Assembly (NCBI GenBank): GCA_934464775.1
Contig: CAKSKG010000007.1
Location: 1-64,000, forward strand
Source of the DNA: an uncultured Oscillospiraceae bacterium
GTDB taxonomy: Bacteria; Bacillota; Clostridia; Oscillospirales; Ruminococcaceae
DNA length: 64,000 nucleotides
Reading direction: 5' to 3'
In this document: one piece after another, positions 50,531 to 59,787 of the stretch
Numbering within the stretch: position 1 is the first letter of the stretch
Layout: every line of letters starts with the position of its first letter
Translations under genes and position numbers: made by a program
Notes under the pieces: model-generated
What the model saw: the letters and a program-made list of their open reading frames with translations, nothing else
The model's database searches: none
What the model was told of the DNA's origin: nothing

Positions 50531-50932
50531 TTATTCCTCTGTTTCCTCTTCTTCACCGTCAGCCTCATCAGCCGCAGCGCTTTCCGAGGAAGCTATGCTC
50601 TCCAGCATACGCTCGATATCAGCCGAATGCTCGATAGACGAATCGGCGATAAATTTAAGCTCGGGGCACTTTTTCAGGTGAAGCTTGTTTGAAACAGCCT
50701 TCTTGATTATCCAGCCTGCGCTTTCCAGACCCTTTACCGCAGATTTTGCGGCTTCGATGCCGTCAAGGCTCGATATATACACCTTGCAGTGTGAATTATC
50801 TCCCGAAAGCTCCGTCCTTACAACGGAAACAAGTCCTCCCGTAACTCTGGGGTCTTTTATCTCCGTAAGGATAAGAGTTGATATTTCTCTTTTGATGTCT
50901 TCGGAAAGACGTCTGTTTTTAAAATTAGGCAT
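50531..50932 (-). CDS. rbfA: Ribosome-binding factor A
   Basis: RbfA assists 30S subunit maturation near 16S helix 1. The 133-aa protein has the KH-like fold core: SEDIKREISTLILTEIKDPRV and CKVYISSLDG, KCPELKFIADSSIEHSADIERML. The C-terminus has an acidic tail (ADEADGEEEETEE). ATG 50932 has AAGGAG nine bases upstream; an upstream ATG at 50950 is less well placed. Confidence 0.95.
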   Translation of the reverse strand: MPNFKNRRLSEDIKREISTLILTEIKDPRVTGGLVSVVRTELSGDNSHCKVYISSLDGIEAAKSAVKGLESAGWIIKKAVSNKLHLKKCPELKFIADSSIEHSADIERMLESIASSESAAADEADGEEEETEE

Positions 50933-51045
50933 ATGCAATGCTCCTTCCATGCGCCGCAGCGTGAATTTTTATGTCGCTTCTTATTTTTATATTATATGAT
51001 GCTGCGGATATATTTTATCCGCAGCGATCGCTTTTATAAAATTTA

Positions 51046-53709
51046 TCAGTCAGCCTTGTATTCTTCCATGATGAATGCTTCATAGATATCGCCGACCTTG
51101 ACGTCGTTGAACTTTTCAAGTGTGATACCGCACTCGTAGCCTTCAGCGACCTCCTTAACGTCATCCTTGAAACGCTTCAGGCTGGACATTTTGTCCTCGG
51201 TGATAACAATACCGTCACGTACAACACGTATCTGAGCATTTCTTGTGACCTTGCCGCTAAGCACATAAGAACCTGCAACAGCGCCGACGTTGGATATCTT
51301 GTATACCTGTCTTACTTCGATTCTTCCGAGTATAACCTCTCTGAACTTGGGAGCAAGCATACCCTTCATAGCGGCTGTGATCTCTTCGATCGCATCGTAA
51401 ATGATGCGGTAAAGCTTGATCTCAACGCCGTCACGCTTTGCATTTTCCTCCGCAACGGGATCGGGACGTACATTAAATCCGACAATGATAGCATTCGATG
51501 CGTTTGCAAGCAGGATATCACTCTCGGAAACAGCACCTACGCCGCCGTGGATAACTCTTACTCTTACCTCATCGTTTGAAAGCTTTTCAAGAGACTGCTT
51601 TACTGCCTCAACGGAGCCCTGTACGTCAGCCTTGACGATAATGGGAAGCTCCTTGATCTCGCCCTGCTCGATCTGGCTGAACAGATTGTCAAGCGTTACC
51701 TTCTGATACTGCTTGAACTGCTCCTGCTTAGCCTCGTGCTTACGCTGCTCAACAAGCTCTCTTGCAAGGCGCTCGTCCTCGACCGCATTGAAGATATCGC
51801 CTGCTGCGGGAACCTCCGCAAGACCTGTGATCTCAACAGGATAGGAAGGACCTGCCTCCTGAACTGTCTGACCCTTATCGTTGGTCATGACTCTTACACG
51901 GCCCACAGCCGTACCTGCGATGATGATATCGCCTGTGTGGAGAGTACCGTTCTGTACCAGAACAGTTGCGATAGGACCTCTGCCCTTGTCAAGTCTTGCC
52001 TCAACAACAGTACCCTTTGCAAGTCTGTTGGGGTTGGCTTTAAGCTCTGCGACCTCTGCTACCAGCAGAACGTTTTCAAGCAGCTCGTCGATTCCCTCGC
52101 CTGTCTTTGCGGAAACGGGAACGCAGATAACATCGCCGCCCCACTCCTCGGGAACAAGGCTGTGTTCTGTCAGCTGCTGCTTTACGTGATCGGGGTTTGC
52201 GCCGGGCTTATCCATCTTGTTGATAGCAACGATAATGGATACGTTTGCTGCCTTGGCATGGTTGATAGCCTCGATAGTCTGGGGCATGATGCCGTCGTCC
52301 GCAGCAACAACAAGGATAGCGATATCAGTGATCGAAGCACCTCTTGCACGCATTGAAGTAAATGCCTCATGGCCGGGAGTATCAAGGAATGTGATATCCT
52401 TGCCGTTGCAGTTTACTCTGTACGCACCGATGTGCTGTGTGATGCCGCCTGCTTCGGAAGCGGTAACATTTGCGTTTCTGATCTTATCCAGCAGTGATGT
52501 TTTACCGTGGTCAACGTGACCCATAACAACAACTACGGGCGCTCTCTCAACACCCTCGCCGTCATCCTCGGAATCGTCGATAAGACGCTCCTCGATAGTA
52601 AGGATAACTTCCTTTTCTACCTTTGCGCCCAGCTCCTCGGCAACCAGTGAAGCGGTGTCAAAGTCGATGACCTGATTTATTGTGCACATCTCGCCCAGAC
52701 CCATGAGCTTCTTGATGACCTCGGTAGCTGTGACTTTAAGTCTTGAAGCCAGCTCGGAAACAACGATCTCATCGGGGATAAGCACCTTGAGCTGCTGCTT
52801 TCTTGCACGCTCAAGCTCCAGTCTGCGGAGCTTTTCAGCCTCTGTTTCCTTCTTGCTGGAATACTGCTGTCTGCCTCTCTGAGCGGACTTCTGATTGATC
52901 TTCTGCTTCTTGTTGGAGAAATTGTCCTTGCTGCGCTTGCCGCCGTTCTGAGTGGGGTCGATGTTGTCGTACTTCTCGTTGTACTTGTCTATCTCAACAT
53001 AGCTTCCTCTTGTATCAACGGTGTGGACATGCTGCTGAGTGACCTTGCCCTCGCCGAACTTAACGTCGAGAGTCTGCTTTTTCTTCTGCTGCTCAGGACG
53101 CTTATCCTGAGCCTTTTCACGTTCCTCGTGCTTCTTTTTCTGCTCGCCGGCCTTCTGGACCTGCTGATTGAAGCGCTCCAGCTGGGACTTCTGCTCATAT
53201 CCGGGAACAGTTCTGTTCTCTGCCGCATTTGCCTTGGGCTTGGGAGCCTCGGGCTTCTTTGCGTTGTTGTCTGCCTTGGGAGCAGGCTTCTGCTGGGGCT
53301 TGTCATTGTTCTGAGGCTTGGTGTTTTCCTGCTTCTTGGGCATAGGCTTTGCATTCTCCTGCTTATTGTTATCCTTTGCCTTGACAGTTGTTTCCGCCTT
53401 GGCAGGCTTCTTTGCTTCCGCAGCTCTTTCCTGCTTCTTGGGAGCAGGCTTCTTTTCCTCGGTCTTTTCAGCCTTGGGCTGCTCTGCGGGCTTTGTTCTT
53501 GCCGCAAAATATTCATCAAAGGACTTTACCTGATTGTTCTGTGAATAATACTCCAGAACGAATACCATTTCATCTGCCGTCAGACTTGCTGCGGGCTTCT
53601 TCTGTGTCTTGAATTCATTATTTACCAGCTCGGTAAGCTCTTCCTTGGTGACGCCCAGATCCTTTGCCACCTCGGTTATCTTTACCTTTGACTGCTGCTT
53701 TGTACTCAT
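51046..53709 (-). CDS. infB: Translation initiation factor IF-2
   Basis: IF-2 recruits initiator tRNA to the ribosome. From ATG 53709 (GGAGG ten bases upstream) the protein is 887 aa. Residues 1-300 include IF2N modules and a long Lys/Gln/Ala/Pro/Glu-rich low-complexity stretch. The GTPase has VMGHVDHGKTSLLDKI, DTPGHEAF and NKMDKP, followed by domains II-IV. It sits in the standard order between ylxQ and rbfA. Confidence 0.97.
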   Translation of the reverse strand: MSTKQQSKVKITEVAKDLGVTKEELTELVNNEFKTQKKPAASLTADEMVFVLEYYSQNNQVKSFDEYFAARTKPAEQPKAEKTEEKKPAPKKQERAAEAKKPAKAETTVKAKDNNKQENAKPMPKKQENTKPQNNDKPQQKPAPKADNNAKKPEAPKPKANAAENRTVPGYEQKSQLERFNQQVQKAGEQKKKHEEREKAQDKRPEQQKKKQTLDVKFGEGKVTQQHVHTVDTRGSYVEIDKYNEKYDNIDPTQNGGKRSKDNFSNKKQKINQKSAQRGRQQYSSKKETEAEKLRRLELERARKQQLKVLIPDEIVVSELASRLKVTATEVIKKLMGLGEMCTINQVIDFDTASLVAEELGAKVEKEVILTIEERLIDDSEDDGEGVERAPVVVVMGHVDHGKTSLLDKIRNANVTASEAGGITQHIGAYRVNCNGKDITFLDTPGHEAFTSMRARGASITDIAILVVAADDGIMPQTIEAINHAKAANVSIIVAINKMDKPGANPDHVKQQLTEHSLVPEEWGGDVICVPVSAKTGEGIDELLENVLLVAEVAELKANPNRLAKGTVVEARLDKGRGPIATVLVQNGTLHTGDIIIAGTAVGRVRVMTNDKGQTVQEAGPSYPVEITGLAEVPAAGDIFNAVEDERLARELVEQRKHEAKQEQFKQYQKVTLDNLFSQIEQGEIKELPIIVKADVQGSVEAVKQSLEKLSNDEVRVRVIHGGVGAVSESDILLANASNAIIVGFNVRPDPVAEENAKRDGVEIKLYRIIYDAIEEITAAMKGMLAPKFREVILGRIEVRQVYKISNVGAVAGSYVLSGKVTRNAQIRVVRDGIVITEDKMSSLKRFKDDVKEVAEGYECGITLEKFNDVKVGDIYEAFIMEEYKAD

Positions 53710-53748
53710 AGGCTGTATACCTCCATACGTTATATCCTGCCGCACCGC

Positions 53749-54057
53749 TTATTCTTCGGCTGTCAGCTCAGACAGTTTCTTGGAAAAACCCTCGTCACAA
53801 ACTGCGATCAGACCGACCTTTTTTCCCAGACCGAAATTCATTTCGTCAATGGATATATCCGTCTTTATCACGGGAACATTTTTCTTGTCCGCAAAAAAGC
53901 GTATCTCCTTTTCCGTCTTGGGCGATATATCGGCTGTTGTCAATACAAGCTTTGCCTTGTCGGTCATTACCGCTTCCTTTGAAGCGTCAAAGCCCATTGT
54001 GAGCTTCGCTGCCTTTCTGCAAATTGTGAGCAGGTTGAAAATTTTCGTCTTGTTCAT
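53749..54057 (-). CDS. ylxQ: L7Ae-type RNA-binding protein YlxQ
   Basis: The 102-aa protein has the L7Ae/L30e fold: NLLTICRKAAKLTMGFDASKEAV and KAKLVLTTADISPKTEKEI. YlxQ is a small RNA-binding protein of unclear role. ATG 54057 is chosen for the AGGA site eight bases upstream; an in-frame ATG at 54072 is possible. Order nusA-ylxR-ylxQ-infB matches Bacillus. Confidence 0.9.
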   Translation of the reverse strand: MNKTKIFNLLTICRKAAKLTMGFDASKEAVMTDKAKLVLTTADISPKTEKEIRFFADKKNVPVIKTDISIDEMNFGLGKKVGLIAVCDEGFSKKLSELTAEE

Positions 54058-54098
54058 TTTATATTTCCTCATTCATATGCGCCATGGCATAATAAATG

Positions 54099-54371
54099 TT
54101 ATTTTTCTTCGGCAAGCTGCTTTTCCATAAGGTCATAGACCTCATCGTCAATGCGGCAGGAAAAGCTCTTTTCAAGCTTTCTGCCCTTTCTTGCCAGCCG
54201 CAGACATTCTTCCGATCTGCAAAGATATGCTCCTCTGCCGGGCTTTCTTCCCGTAAGATCCAGAGAGATCTCTCCCTCGGGAGACTTCACCGCTCTGATA
54301 AGCTCCTTCTTGGGCTTCATCTCACCGCAGCCGAGGCACATTCGCATCGGGATCTTTCTTACGCCTGCCAT
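54099..54371 (-). CDS. ylxR: YlxR (DUF448) RNA-binding protein
   Basis: The 90-aa protein has the family core RMCLGCGEMKPKKELIR, then GRKPGRGAYLCRSEECL. Members are reported to bind RNA and to modulate RNase P in Bacillus. It begins three bases after nusA ends, so it is co-translated. Confidence 0.93.
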   Translation of the reverse strand: MAGVRKIPMRMCLGCGEMKPKKELIRAVKSPEGEISLDLTGRKPGRGAYLCRSEECLRLARKGRKLEKSFSCRIDDEVYDLMEKQLAEEK

Positions 54372-54374
54372 AGC

Positions 54375-55541
54375 TTATTCTTCCGCAGGAGCTTCCTCGG
54401 ACTGAACATTTTCAGCTTCGGGAGCAGCTTCCTGAACATCGGACTTTTCTTCGGCGGAAACGGAAACCTCGGGGTTAATGTCTATCTTGTAGCCTGTAAG
54501 TCTTGCCGCAAGCTTTGCATTCTGACCCTTGTTTCCGATTGCCAGTGAAAGCTGATTGTTTGGAACGATGACTCTGCACGCTCTCTCTTCGCCCTCGGCA
54601 AGCTCTACCTTGATTACCTCTGCGGGAGCAAGTGCCTTTGCGATAAATACTGCGGGATCCTCATCATATACAATAATATCGATCTTCTCGCCGTTTAATT
54701 CCTCGGAGATCCTTGATATTCTTGAACGCTTGGGACCGATGCACGCACCTACGGGATCAACGTTGGGATCCTTGGAGCATACGGCGATCTTTGTTCTTGA
54801 ACCTGCTTCTCTGGATATAGCCTTTACCTCAACGGTTCCGTCGTATATCTCGGGGATCTCAAGCTCGAAAAGACGCTTTACAAGATCCTTGTGTGTACGG
54901 GATACCTTTACTGCGGGGCGCTTTTCGGGATTTATTATGCCCACAACATAGATCTTGATGATATCGCCCACTTCGATCTTTTCGCCGGGGATCATCTCGT
55001 TCTTGAAGAGATAAACCTCTGTCTTTTCGGCGTTGTCAAGAATAAGGCAGGCATTGCCCGAATCAGGCTCGATCCTCTCAACAGTTGCGGAAAGGATCTC
55101 GTGCTCCTTGTCCTTGAACTGCTCGATTATCCTGTTCTTTTCAAATTCCTTGATATCGTGGCGGATAGACTGCTTTGCCTGCTGTGCGGCAACTCTTCCG
55201 AACTGCTTTGCGGGGAACTTATAGGGGATAACATCTCCCACGCGGCAGGAAGGATCAATAGTGCGTGCCTCGTCAATATTGATCTCGTTGATGTAGGTAG
55301 GCTCATCGTCAACAACGTTTCTCATCATGATAACGTCGAATGTACGCTTTACGGGGTCGATGTCGATATGTGTGAATTCCTCGCAGTCGGGGTATTCCTT
55401 CTTGACTGCCTTGAAAATGCCCTGCTTGATCTTTTCAAGCAGAAGATCAAGTGAGATGCCGTTTTCGCCTGAAAGCGCTTCAAGAGCATTGAATATCTCG
55501 TTTTCGGTGTTATCCTTTTTAGGTTTAGCCATGCGTGCCAT
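54375..55541 (-). CDS. nusA: Transcription factor NusA
   Basis: NusA controls pausing, termination and antitermination. The 388-aa protein has an N-terminal RNA polymerase-binding domain, an S1 domain (about 135-200; ATVERIEPDSGNACLILDN), and two KH domains with CIGPKRSRISRISEELNGEKID and AIGNKGQNAKLAARLTGYKID. An acidic C-terminal tail follows; the AR repeats of proteobacteria are absent, as usual in Firmicutes. ATG 55541 has AGGAGG 12 bases upstream. Confidence 0.96.
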   Translation of the reverse strand: MARMAKPKKDNTENEIFNALEALSGENGISLDLLLEKIKQGIFKAVKKEYPDCEEFTHIDIDPVKRTFDVIMMRNVVDDEPTYINEINIDEARTIDPSCRVGDVIPYKFPAKQFGRVAAQQAKQSIRHDIKEFEKNRIIEQFKDKEHEILSATVERIEPDSGNACLILDNAEKTEVYLFKNEMIPGEKIEVGDIIKIYVVGIINPEKRPAVKVSRTHKDLVKRLFELEIPEIYDGTVEVKAISREAGSRTKIAVCSKDPNVDPVGACIGPKRSRISRISEELNGEKIDIIVYDEDPAVFIAKALAPAEVIKVELAEGEERACRVIVPNNQLSLAIGNKGQNAKLAARLTGYKIDINPEVSVSAEEKSDVQEAAPEAENVQSEEAPAEE

Positions 55542-55572
55542 TTTTGATATATTCCTCCTAATTTATTTTTTA

Positions 55573-56079
55573 TTATTCTTCGGGCAGATCGTCGAAAAGA
55601 TCTTCATCATCGCAGAGCTTCACAAATGCGGTATCGGAGAGCATTACCTCCAGCTCCGCATCGTTCTGATCCACGACAGTGATCTTGTTTGCACTGCGGT
55701 CATATGCAGTCATTACGGCAATGAATTCCTTGACTCCGTTCATCTCACGGATATATCTTATGCGAACGGGGCATTCAAGATATTCTTCAAAATGCTCGGG
55801 GCGTCTGAGAACTCTTCCGAGTCCGGGAGAACCAACCTCCAGCACATAGCTTTCCGCAATGGGATCGGCTGCGTCCAGCGCCTTTGAGAGCGGACGTGTC
55901 ATATTCTCCACGTCCTCCATGGAAACGCCCTCGGGCTTATCCACAAAAACTCTGAGGTAAAAGAGCGAGCCTTCCTTTTCGTAAACAACGTCCCATACGG
56001 ACAGTCCCAGTTCATCTGCAATAGGCTTTGCGATGTCATATACCTTTGCAACTGTATTGCCTCCGTTTTTTCCTGCCAT
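55573..56079 (-). CDS. rimP: Ribosome maturation factor RimP
   Basis: RimP helps 30S maturation. The 168-aa protein has the two-domain fold: VYDIAKPIADELGLSVWDVVY, LRVFVDKPEGVSMEDVENMT, and the C-terminal SH3-like region DQNDAELEVMLSDTAFVKL. GGAGG precedes ATG 56079. It is the first gene of a nine-gene leftward operon to gltX. Confidence 0.95.
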   Translation of the reverse strand: MAGKNGGNTVAKVYDIAKPIADELGLSVWDVVYEKEGSLFYLRVFVDKPEGVSMEDVENMTRPLSKALDAADPIAESYVLEVGSPGLGRVLRRPEHFEEYLECPVRIRYIREMNGVKEFIAVMTAYDRSANKITVVDQNDAELEVMLSDTAFVKLCDDEDLFDDLPEE

Positions 56080-56101
56080 AAAAACCCTCCAAACAAACAA
56101 G

Positions 56102-56181
56102 AAAGACCGGATTGCTCCGATCTTTTGACTTAACTATTGATGTACTTTATTAAGTATACCACAAAGATCAGAAGAATGCAA
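56102..56181 (-). promoter_or_regulatory. rimP operon promoter and leader hairpin
   Basis: Leftward TTGCAT (56181-56176), 17 bases, TATACT (56158-56153). The leader contains AAAGATCGGA-GCAA-TCCGGTCTTT (56125-56102), a 10-bp stem with one G-U pair and a GNRA-type loop. TTCTT follows, so it could act as a weak attenuator. Confidence 0.55.
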
Positions 56182-56220
56182 GCATTTTTTGAAATTTTCT
56201 CAAAAAAACATGAGTTTTTG

Positions 56221-56253
56221 GGAGCAATACCGCTCAGAAAACGGTATTGCTCC
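56221..56253 (-). terminator. Terminator of the response regulator gene
   Basis: GGAGCAATACCG and CGGTATTGCTCC form a perfect 12-bp stem downstream of the regulator stop, followed on the minus strand by CAAAAACTCATGTTTTTTT. Confidence 0.8.
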
Positions 56254-56266
56254 GCATTTTATCCCA

Positions 56267-57793
56267 TTATTCGTCGGACGTGCTCCCCTTACATGATTTT
56301 TTATATGAAAGGGGACTTATGCCCACATACTTCTTGAATTTGTTATGAAAATAATTTATGTTGGTATACCCCACCATTTCGGCGACCTCGTATACCTTGT
56401 ATTCGTCCATTGACAGCAGGCGCTTTGCCTCGGTTATGCGTATCTCGTCAAGGTAATTGTTGAAGTTCTCCCCCGTGTACTGGTGGAACACCTTGCCAAG
56501 ATATGCGCTGTTGTAGCCGAAAATATTCGCCAGCATTTCAAGGCGCAGCTCATGCATATAATTTGATTTTATATACTGCACCACTCTCTCCATTGTGGAT
56601 TTCGTCGTCCTGCCGAAGTAAACATTCGACACCTGAACGAATGCGGCTTTAAGCAGCTTTACGATATCATAAAGGCTGGTCTGCTCGCCTATCTCTGCAA
56701 TGAGCTTTTCGTCCAGTATCTCCTCGGAGCTTTTCTCGGAGATGTTTTTTATAACTCTTGCGCGTATATCCATAACAAGGGTTATGCATATGACCTTTAT
56801 GCGCTCCTGGGTATATTTCCTGCTGCGGACGCATTCCATAAAGCTGTCAATGGTCTTTTCCAGCTTGACGGTATCGTTTATCTCCATGTAAGCATACATC
56901 TGGGAGGTAAGCGCAGGGATATCGGCAGTGGAAACAGGCTCCGCATTCAGAACATCGTCCGTCACAACGCCGTAATTGATATATAAAAATCTGTTGCGGT
57001 AAAGCTCATATGCGCTCATGTAGGAACGGCTTATCTCTCCCGGAGAAGAAACTGTCCTGCCCACGGCAATGAATATCATGCCCGAAAAGCTCTTGTTGAG
57101 CCGATAGAGCATCTCCATTACCGCAGTGTGCTTCCAGCCCTTGAAAACCACCGCCTGCATTCCCGTAAGGTCCATGGAGACAACATCTACATTGCCGCAG
57201 TTGTTGAAAAAGCTGTTCACGTTGGATATCATTGCGGACTGTTTTTCGGGAGTTTCCATTCCCGAGCAGCATATTATCGCCGTGTCATAGCAGGAGAAAT
57301 TCATGCCCGAACGCTCCGCCTCCCTGACGGCATTTTCATCGCCCGAAAGCAGTCCCTTTGTAAGCTGTTCGTTGATATACTCGCAGCCCTTTACGCGGCG
57401 GAAGTCCATTTCCTGCTCCTTATCGAGCTTGCTGCATACCGTTTTCAGCGCTTCGATAAGCTCGTCCTCATCAACGGGCTTGAGTATGAAATTCTCCACG
57501 CCCAGCGCTATTGCTTCCTTGGCATAGGTAAAATCGGAGTAGCCCGAAAGTATCAGCACCTTGCCGTCAAAGCCCCTGCCTATTGCCTCTTCGGTCATTT
57601 CAATGCCTGTTTTGCCGGGCATTTTAACATCTGCAATAACAATATCGGGCTTCAGCGACAGCATTTTTTCAAGTCCCTCGTCGCCGTCTCCCGCTTCTCC
57701 TATAACATCAAGCCCCAGCTCGTCCCATGGGATCATCATTTTCACACCGAGCCTAACGTTAGGCTCATCGTCCACCAGCAGAACCGTATACAT
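56267..57793 (-). CDS. YesN-type response regulator (receiver + AraC HTH)
   Basis: The 508-aa protein has an N-terminal receiver domain (about 1-120): LLVDDEPNVRLG with the phosphoacceptor Asp in DIVIADVKMPG, and VENFILKPVDEDEL. A central region of about 280 residues follows. The C-terminal AraC/XylS DNA-binding domain (about 405-500) shows EMLANIFGYNSAYLGKVFHQYTGENFNNYLDEIRI and EVAEMVGYTNINYFHNKFKKY. It pairs with the histidine kinase 34 bases upstream, and this type often controls carbohydrate genes. ATG 57793 is favoured over 57799 by spacing to AAAGGA. Confidence 0.9.
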   Translation of the reverse strand: MYTVLLVDDEPNVRLGVKMMIPWDELGLDVIGEAGDGDEGLEKMLSLKPDIVIADVKMPGKTGIEMTEEAIGRGFDGKVLILSGYSDFTYAKEAIALGVENFILKPVDEDELIEALKTVCSKLDKEQEMDFRRVKGCEYINEQLTKGLLSGDENAVREAERSGMNFSCYDTAIICCSGMETPEKQSAMISNVNSFFNNCGNVDVVSMDLTGMQAVVFKGWKHTAVMEMLYRLNKSFSGMIFIAVGRTVSSPGEISRSYMSAYELYRNRFLYINYGVVTDDVLNAEPVSTADIPALTSQMYAYMEINDTVKLEKTIDSFMECVRSRKYTQERIKVICITLVMDIRARVIKNISEKSSEEILDEKLIAEIGEQTSLYDIVKLLKAAFVQVSNVYFGRTTKSTMERVVQYIKSNYMHELRLEMLANIFGYNSAYLGKVFHQYTGENFNNYLDEIRITEAKRLLSMDEYKVYEVAEMVGYTNINYFHNKFKKYVGISPLSYKKSCKGSTSDE

Positions 57794-57827
57794 TCTCATC
57801 TATCCTTTCCCACAGAAAATCGTTCTT

Positions 57828-59609
57828 TTACCTTTTTCCCAGCTTTATAGCTTCGGAATTTCTCGGCAGCATTATTCTTACCATGCAGCCTTTTCCCTCT
57901 TCGCTTGTAAGGGATATGCCGTATTCATCGCCGTGATACATCTTGATGCGCTTGTTGACATTGGTAAGTCCGATGCTCTTTCCCGATGATGTATCGTTGC
58001 TCACAAGCTTTTCTTCTATCTGCCGCATCTTTTCGGCAGTGATGCCCTGTCCGTTGTCCCTTACGTCAACATAGACATATTCGCCGCAGTAATAGATATG
58101 TATATCTATCTTTCCGTTTTCTTTAAGTCCCTCTATGCCGTGGACAAAGGCATTCTCCACAACGGGCTGGATAACAAGGGGAAGTATCTGATAGTTTTCG
58201 TCCACCTTGTTTGTGATCTCATAGGAAACTCTGTCGCCGAAGCGTGCGCCCTGAAGCTCAAGATAGCTGTTTGTAAAATCCAGCTCTGATTTAAGCGTCA
58301 CCGTGCTGTCCTTTACTTCAAGACAGCGGCGCATGAATTTTCCCAGCAGCTTGATAAGACCCGCAGTTTCCCTGTCATCGTTGCAGAACGCTTTCATGCG
58401 GATAGTTTCAAGGGTATTGTACAGAAAATGGGGATTGATCTGGCTTGCCAGCGCCTTGAATTCCGCCTCCATCTGATCCAGCCTGAATGTCTCGTTCTGG
58501 AGCTTCGCCTGATATGCGTCCTTCATCAGCAGGCGCATACTGTCCACCATTACGGACAGATCGGAATTAAGCTCGGATATTTCGTCCCTGCCGCTGATCT
58601 CCGCCTTTGCGTCAAACTGTCCCGAAGCAACGCTGTGCATTCTGTCACGGAGCATTCCGATGCGTCTGGAAAACATACTTGTGAACAGCAGAACTATCAG
58701 CAGTGACAGCACGAACAGCAGGATAACATATCCCGTATAAAAAAGCGTAAGATCCTTTGTCTCCTCGTTCAGCTCACCGCCAGGGTTCACCAGATATATC
58801 TGAAAGACGCTGTTGTCATATTGGAACGATTCAAACACGGTAAGGGCATGGTTTCCCATAAATCCCTCTTCCAGCACAAGCTGCTGATCGGGCTTGTTAA
58901 GCTCCGTTCCCGAAGAGGCAATTACCGTTCCCGTTTCAACTCCGTCCATTCCGCTGTAAAAAACAACGCCGTTGTTCACGGAAAAAACGACCTTATAATA
59001 GCTTTCATAAATAAATTCGGATATCCAGTCGGGAGATATCTCAATGACTGCCGCAGCGGTTATTCCGCCGTCCGAGCCGTAAATCGGAGTGATATAGCTC
59101 AGATACAGCTCCTTGTCACCCGAATCCCTGATAACACGCCAGCCGGATTCCCCGTTCATCACATCGGAATACCATTTCTGCTCACGAACGCTGTCCGTTA
59201 CCTGACGATAGTAGGGATTATACGCAAAATCCTCACGGTCGATATATATTCTGATATATTTCAGCTGCGGAAACACTTTGAGATAATTTTTCGCCACATC
59301 ATTATCCGCATAGAATCGGTAAATATCCTTTTTATTGTTAAACTCGGTTTCAAGAAAGCTGCATATCTCATCATTGCTGCTTATCATGCCCGACACATTT
59401 TCCGATATCTGTATCATATCTATGAGCCTTACACGGAGACGGTCGGCATTGCTGAGCGTATCGTTAGTTTCCTTTTCGCTGAGTATTTTTCCTATCTGCC
59501 CCAGCAGATACATACTGCCGATAAACAGCGGGATTATCACAATAAAATACATGACCATCATTTTGGTCCTGATCTTATATCTGTCAAAAATCTCATTAAA
59601 ATTTTTCAA
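57828..59609 (-). CDS. YesM-type sensor histidine kinase
   Basis: The 593-aa protein has two membrane helices (about residues 16-38 and 288-312) around a large extracellular sensor of the Cache type, then a HAMP domain (about 313-365) and a His_kinase-type catalytic core. The phosphoacceptor is in INPHFLYNTLETIR, and the ATP-binding part shows PLVIQPVVENAFVHGIE, DNGQGI and SIGLTNVNKRI. A TTG start at 59609 is used, as no ATG lies nearby before the first helix; the ribosome site is weak. It is transcribed away from the GH5 gene. Confidence 0.9.
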   Translation of the reverse strand: MKNFNEIFDRYKIRTKMMVMYFIVIIPLFIGSMYLLGQIGKILSEKETNDTLSNADRLRVRLIDMIQISENVSGMISSNDEICSFLETEFNNKKDIYRFYADNDVAKNYLKVFPQLKYIRIYIDREDFAYNPYYRQVTDSVREQKWYSDVMNGESGWRVIRDSGDKELYLSYITPIYGSDGGITAAAVIEISPDWISEFIYESYYKVVFSVNNGVVFYSGMDGVETGTVIASSGTELNKPDQQLVLEEGFMGNHALTVFESFQYDNSVFQIYLVNPGGELNEETKDLTLFYTGYVILLFVLSLLIVLLFTSMFSRRIGMLRDRMHSVASGQFDAKAEISGRDEISELNSDLSVMVDSMRLLMKDAYQAKLQNETFRLDQMEAEFKALASQINPHFLYNTLETIRMKAFCNDDRETAGLIKLLGKFMRRCLEVKDSTVTLKSELDFTNSYLELQGARFGDRVSYEITNKVDENYQILPLVIQPVVENAFVHGIEGLKENGKIDIHIYYCGEYVYVDVRDNGQGITAEKMRQIEEKLVSNDTSSGKSIGLTNVNKRIKMYHGDEYGISLTSEEGKGCMVRIMLPRNSEAIKLGKR

Positions 59610-59656
59610 TTTATCACAACCTGTTTTTTTAGAGGTGACCTATATGCACTTTATAC

Positions 59657-59724
59657 ATTATATCACTAATTATTGCAACTTTCAATAGTAAACACTTGAA
59701 AATTTTGAAATAACATGATATAAT
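59657..59724. promoter_or_regulatory. Back-to-back promoters of yesM and the cellulase gene
   Basis: Leftward TTGAAA (59685-59680), 17 bases, TATAAT (59662-59657); rightward TTGAAA (59696-59701), 17 bases, TATAAT (59719-59724). The two -35 boxes are ten bases apart and identical, so one regulator bound between them could act on both. AAAAGG/CCTTTT (59730-59749 region) forms a small inverted repeat in the cellulase leader. Confidence 0.75.
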
Positions 59725-59787
59725 AAATTAAAAGGATGTGAACCTTTTGCCAACCGCATAATTATTCATCATGGAGGACTTAATGCT

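Noticed and set aside
53023..53544. Leu-rich 173-aa frame opposite the infB N-terminus
   Set aside because: It is the antisense of the Lys/Gln-rich low-complexity region of IF-2.
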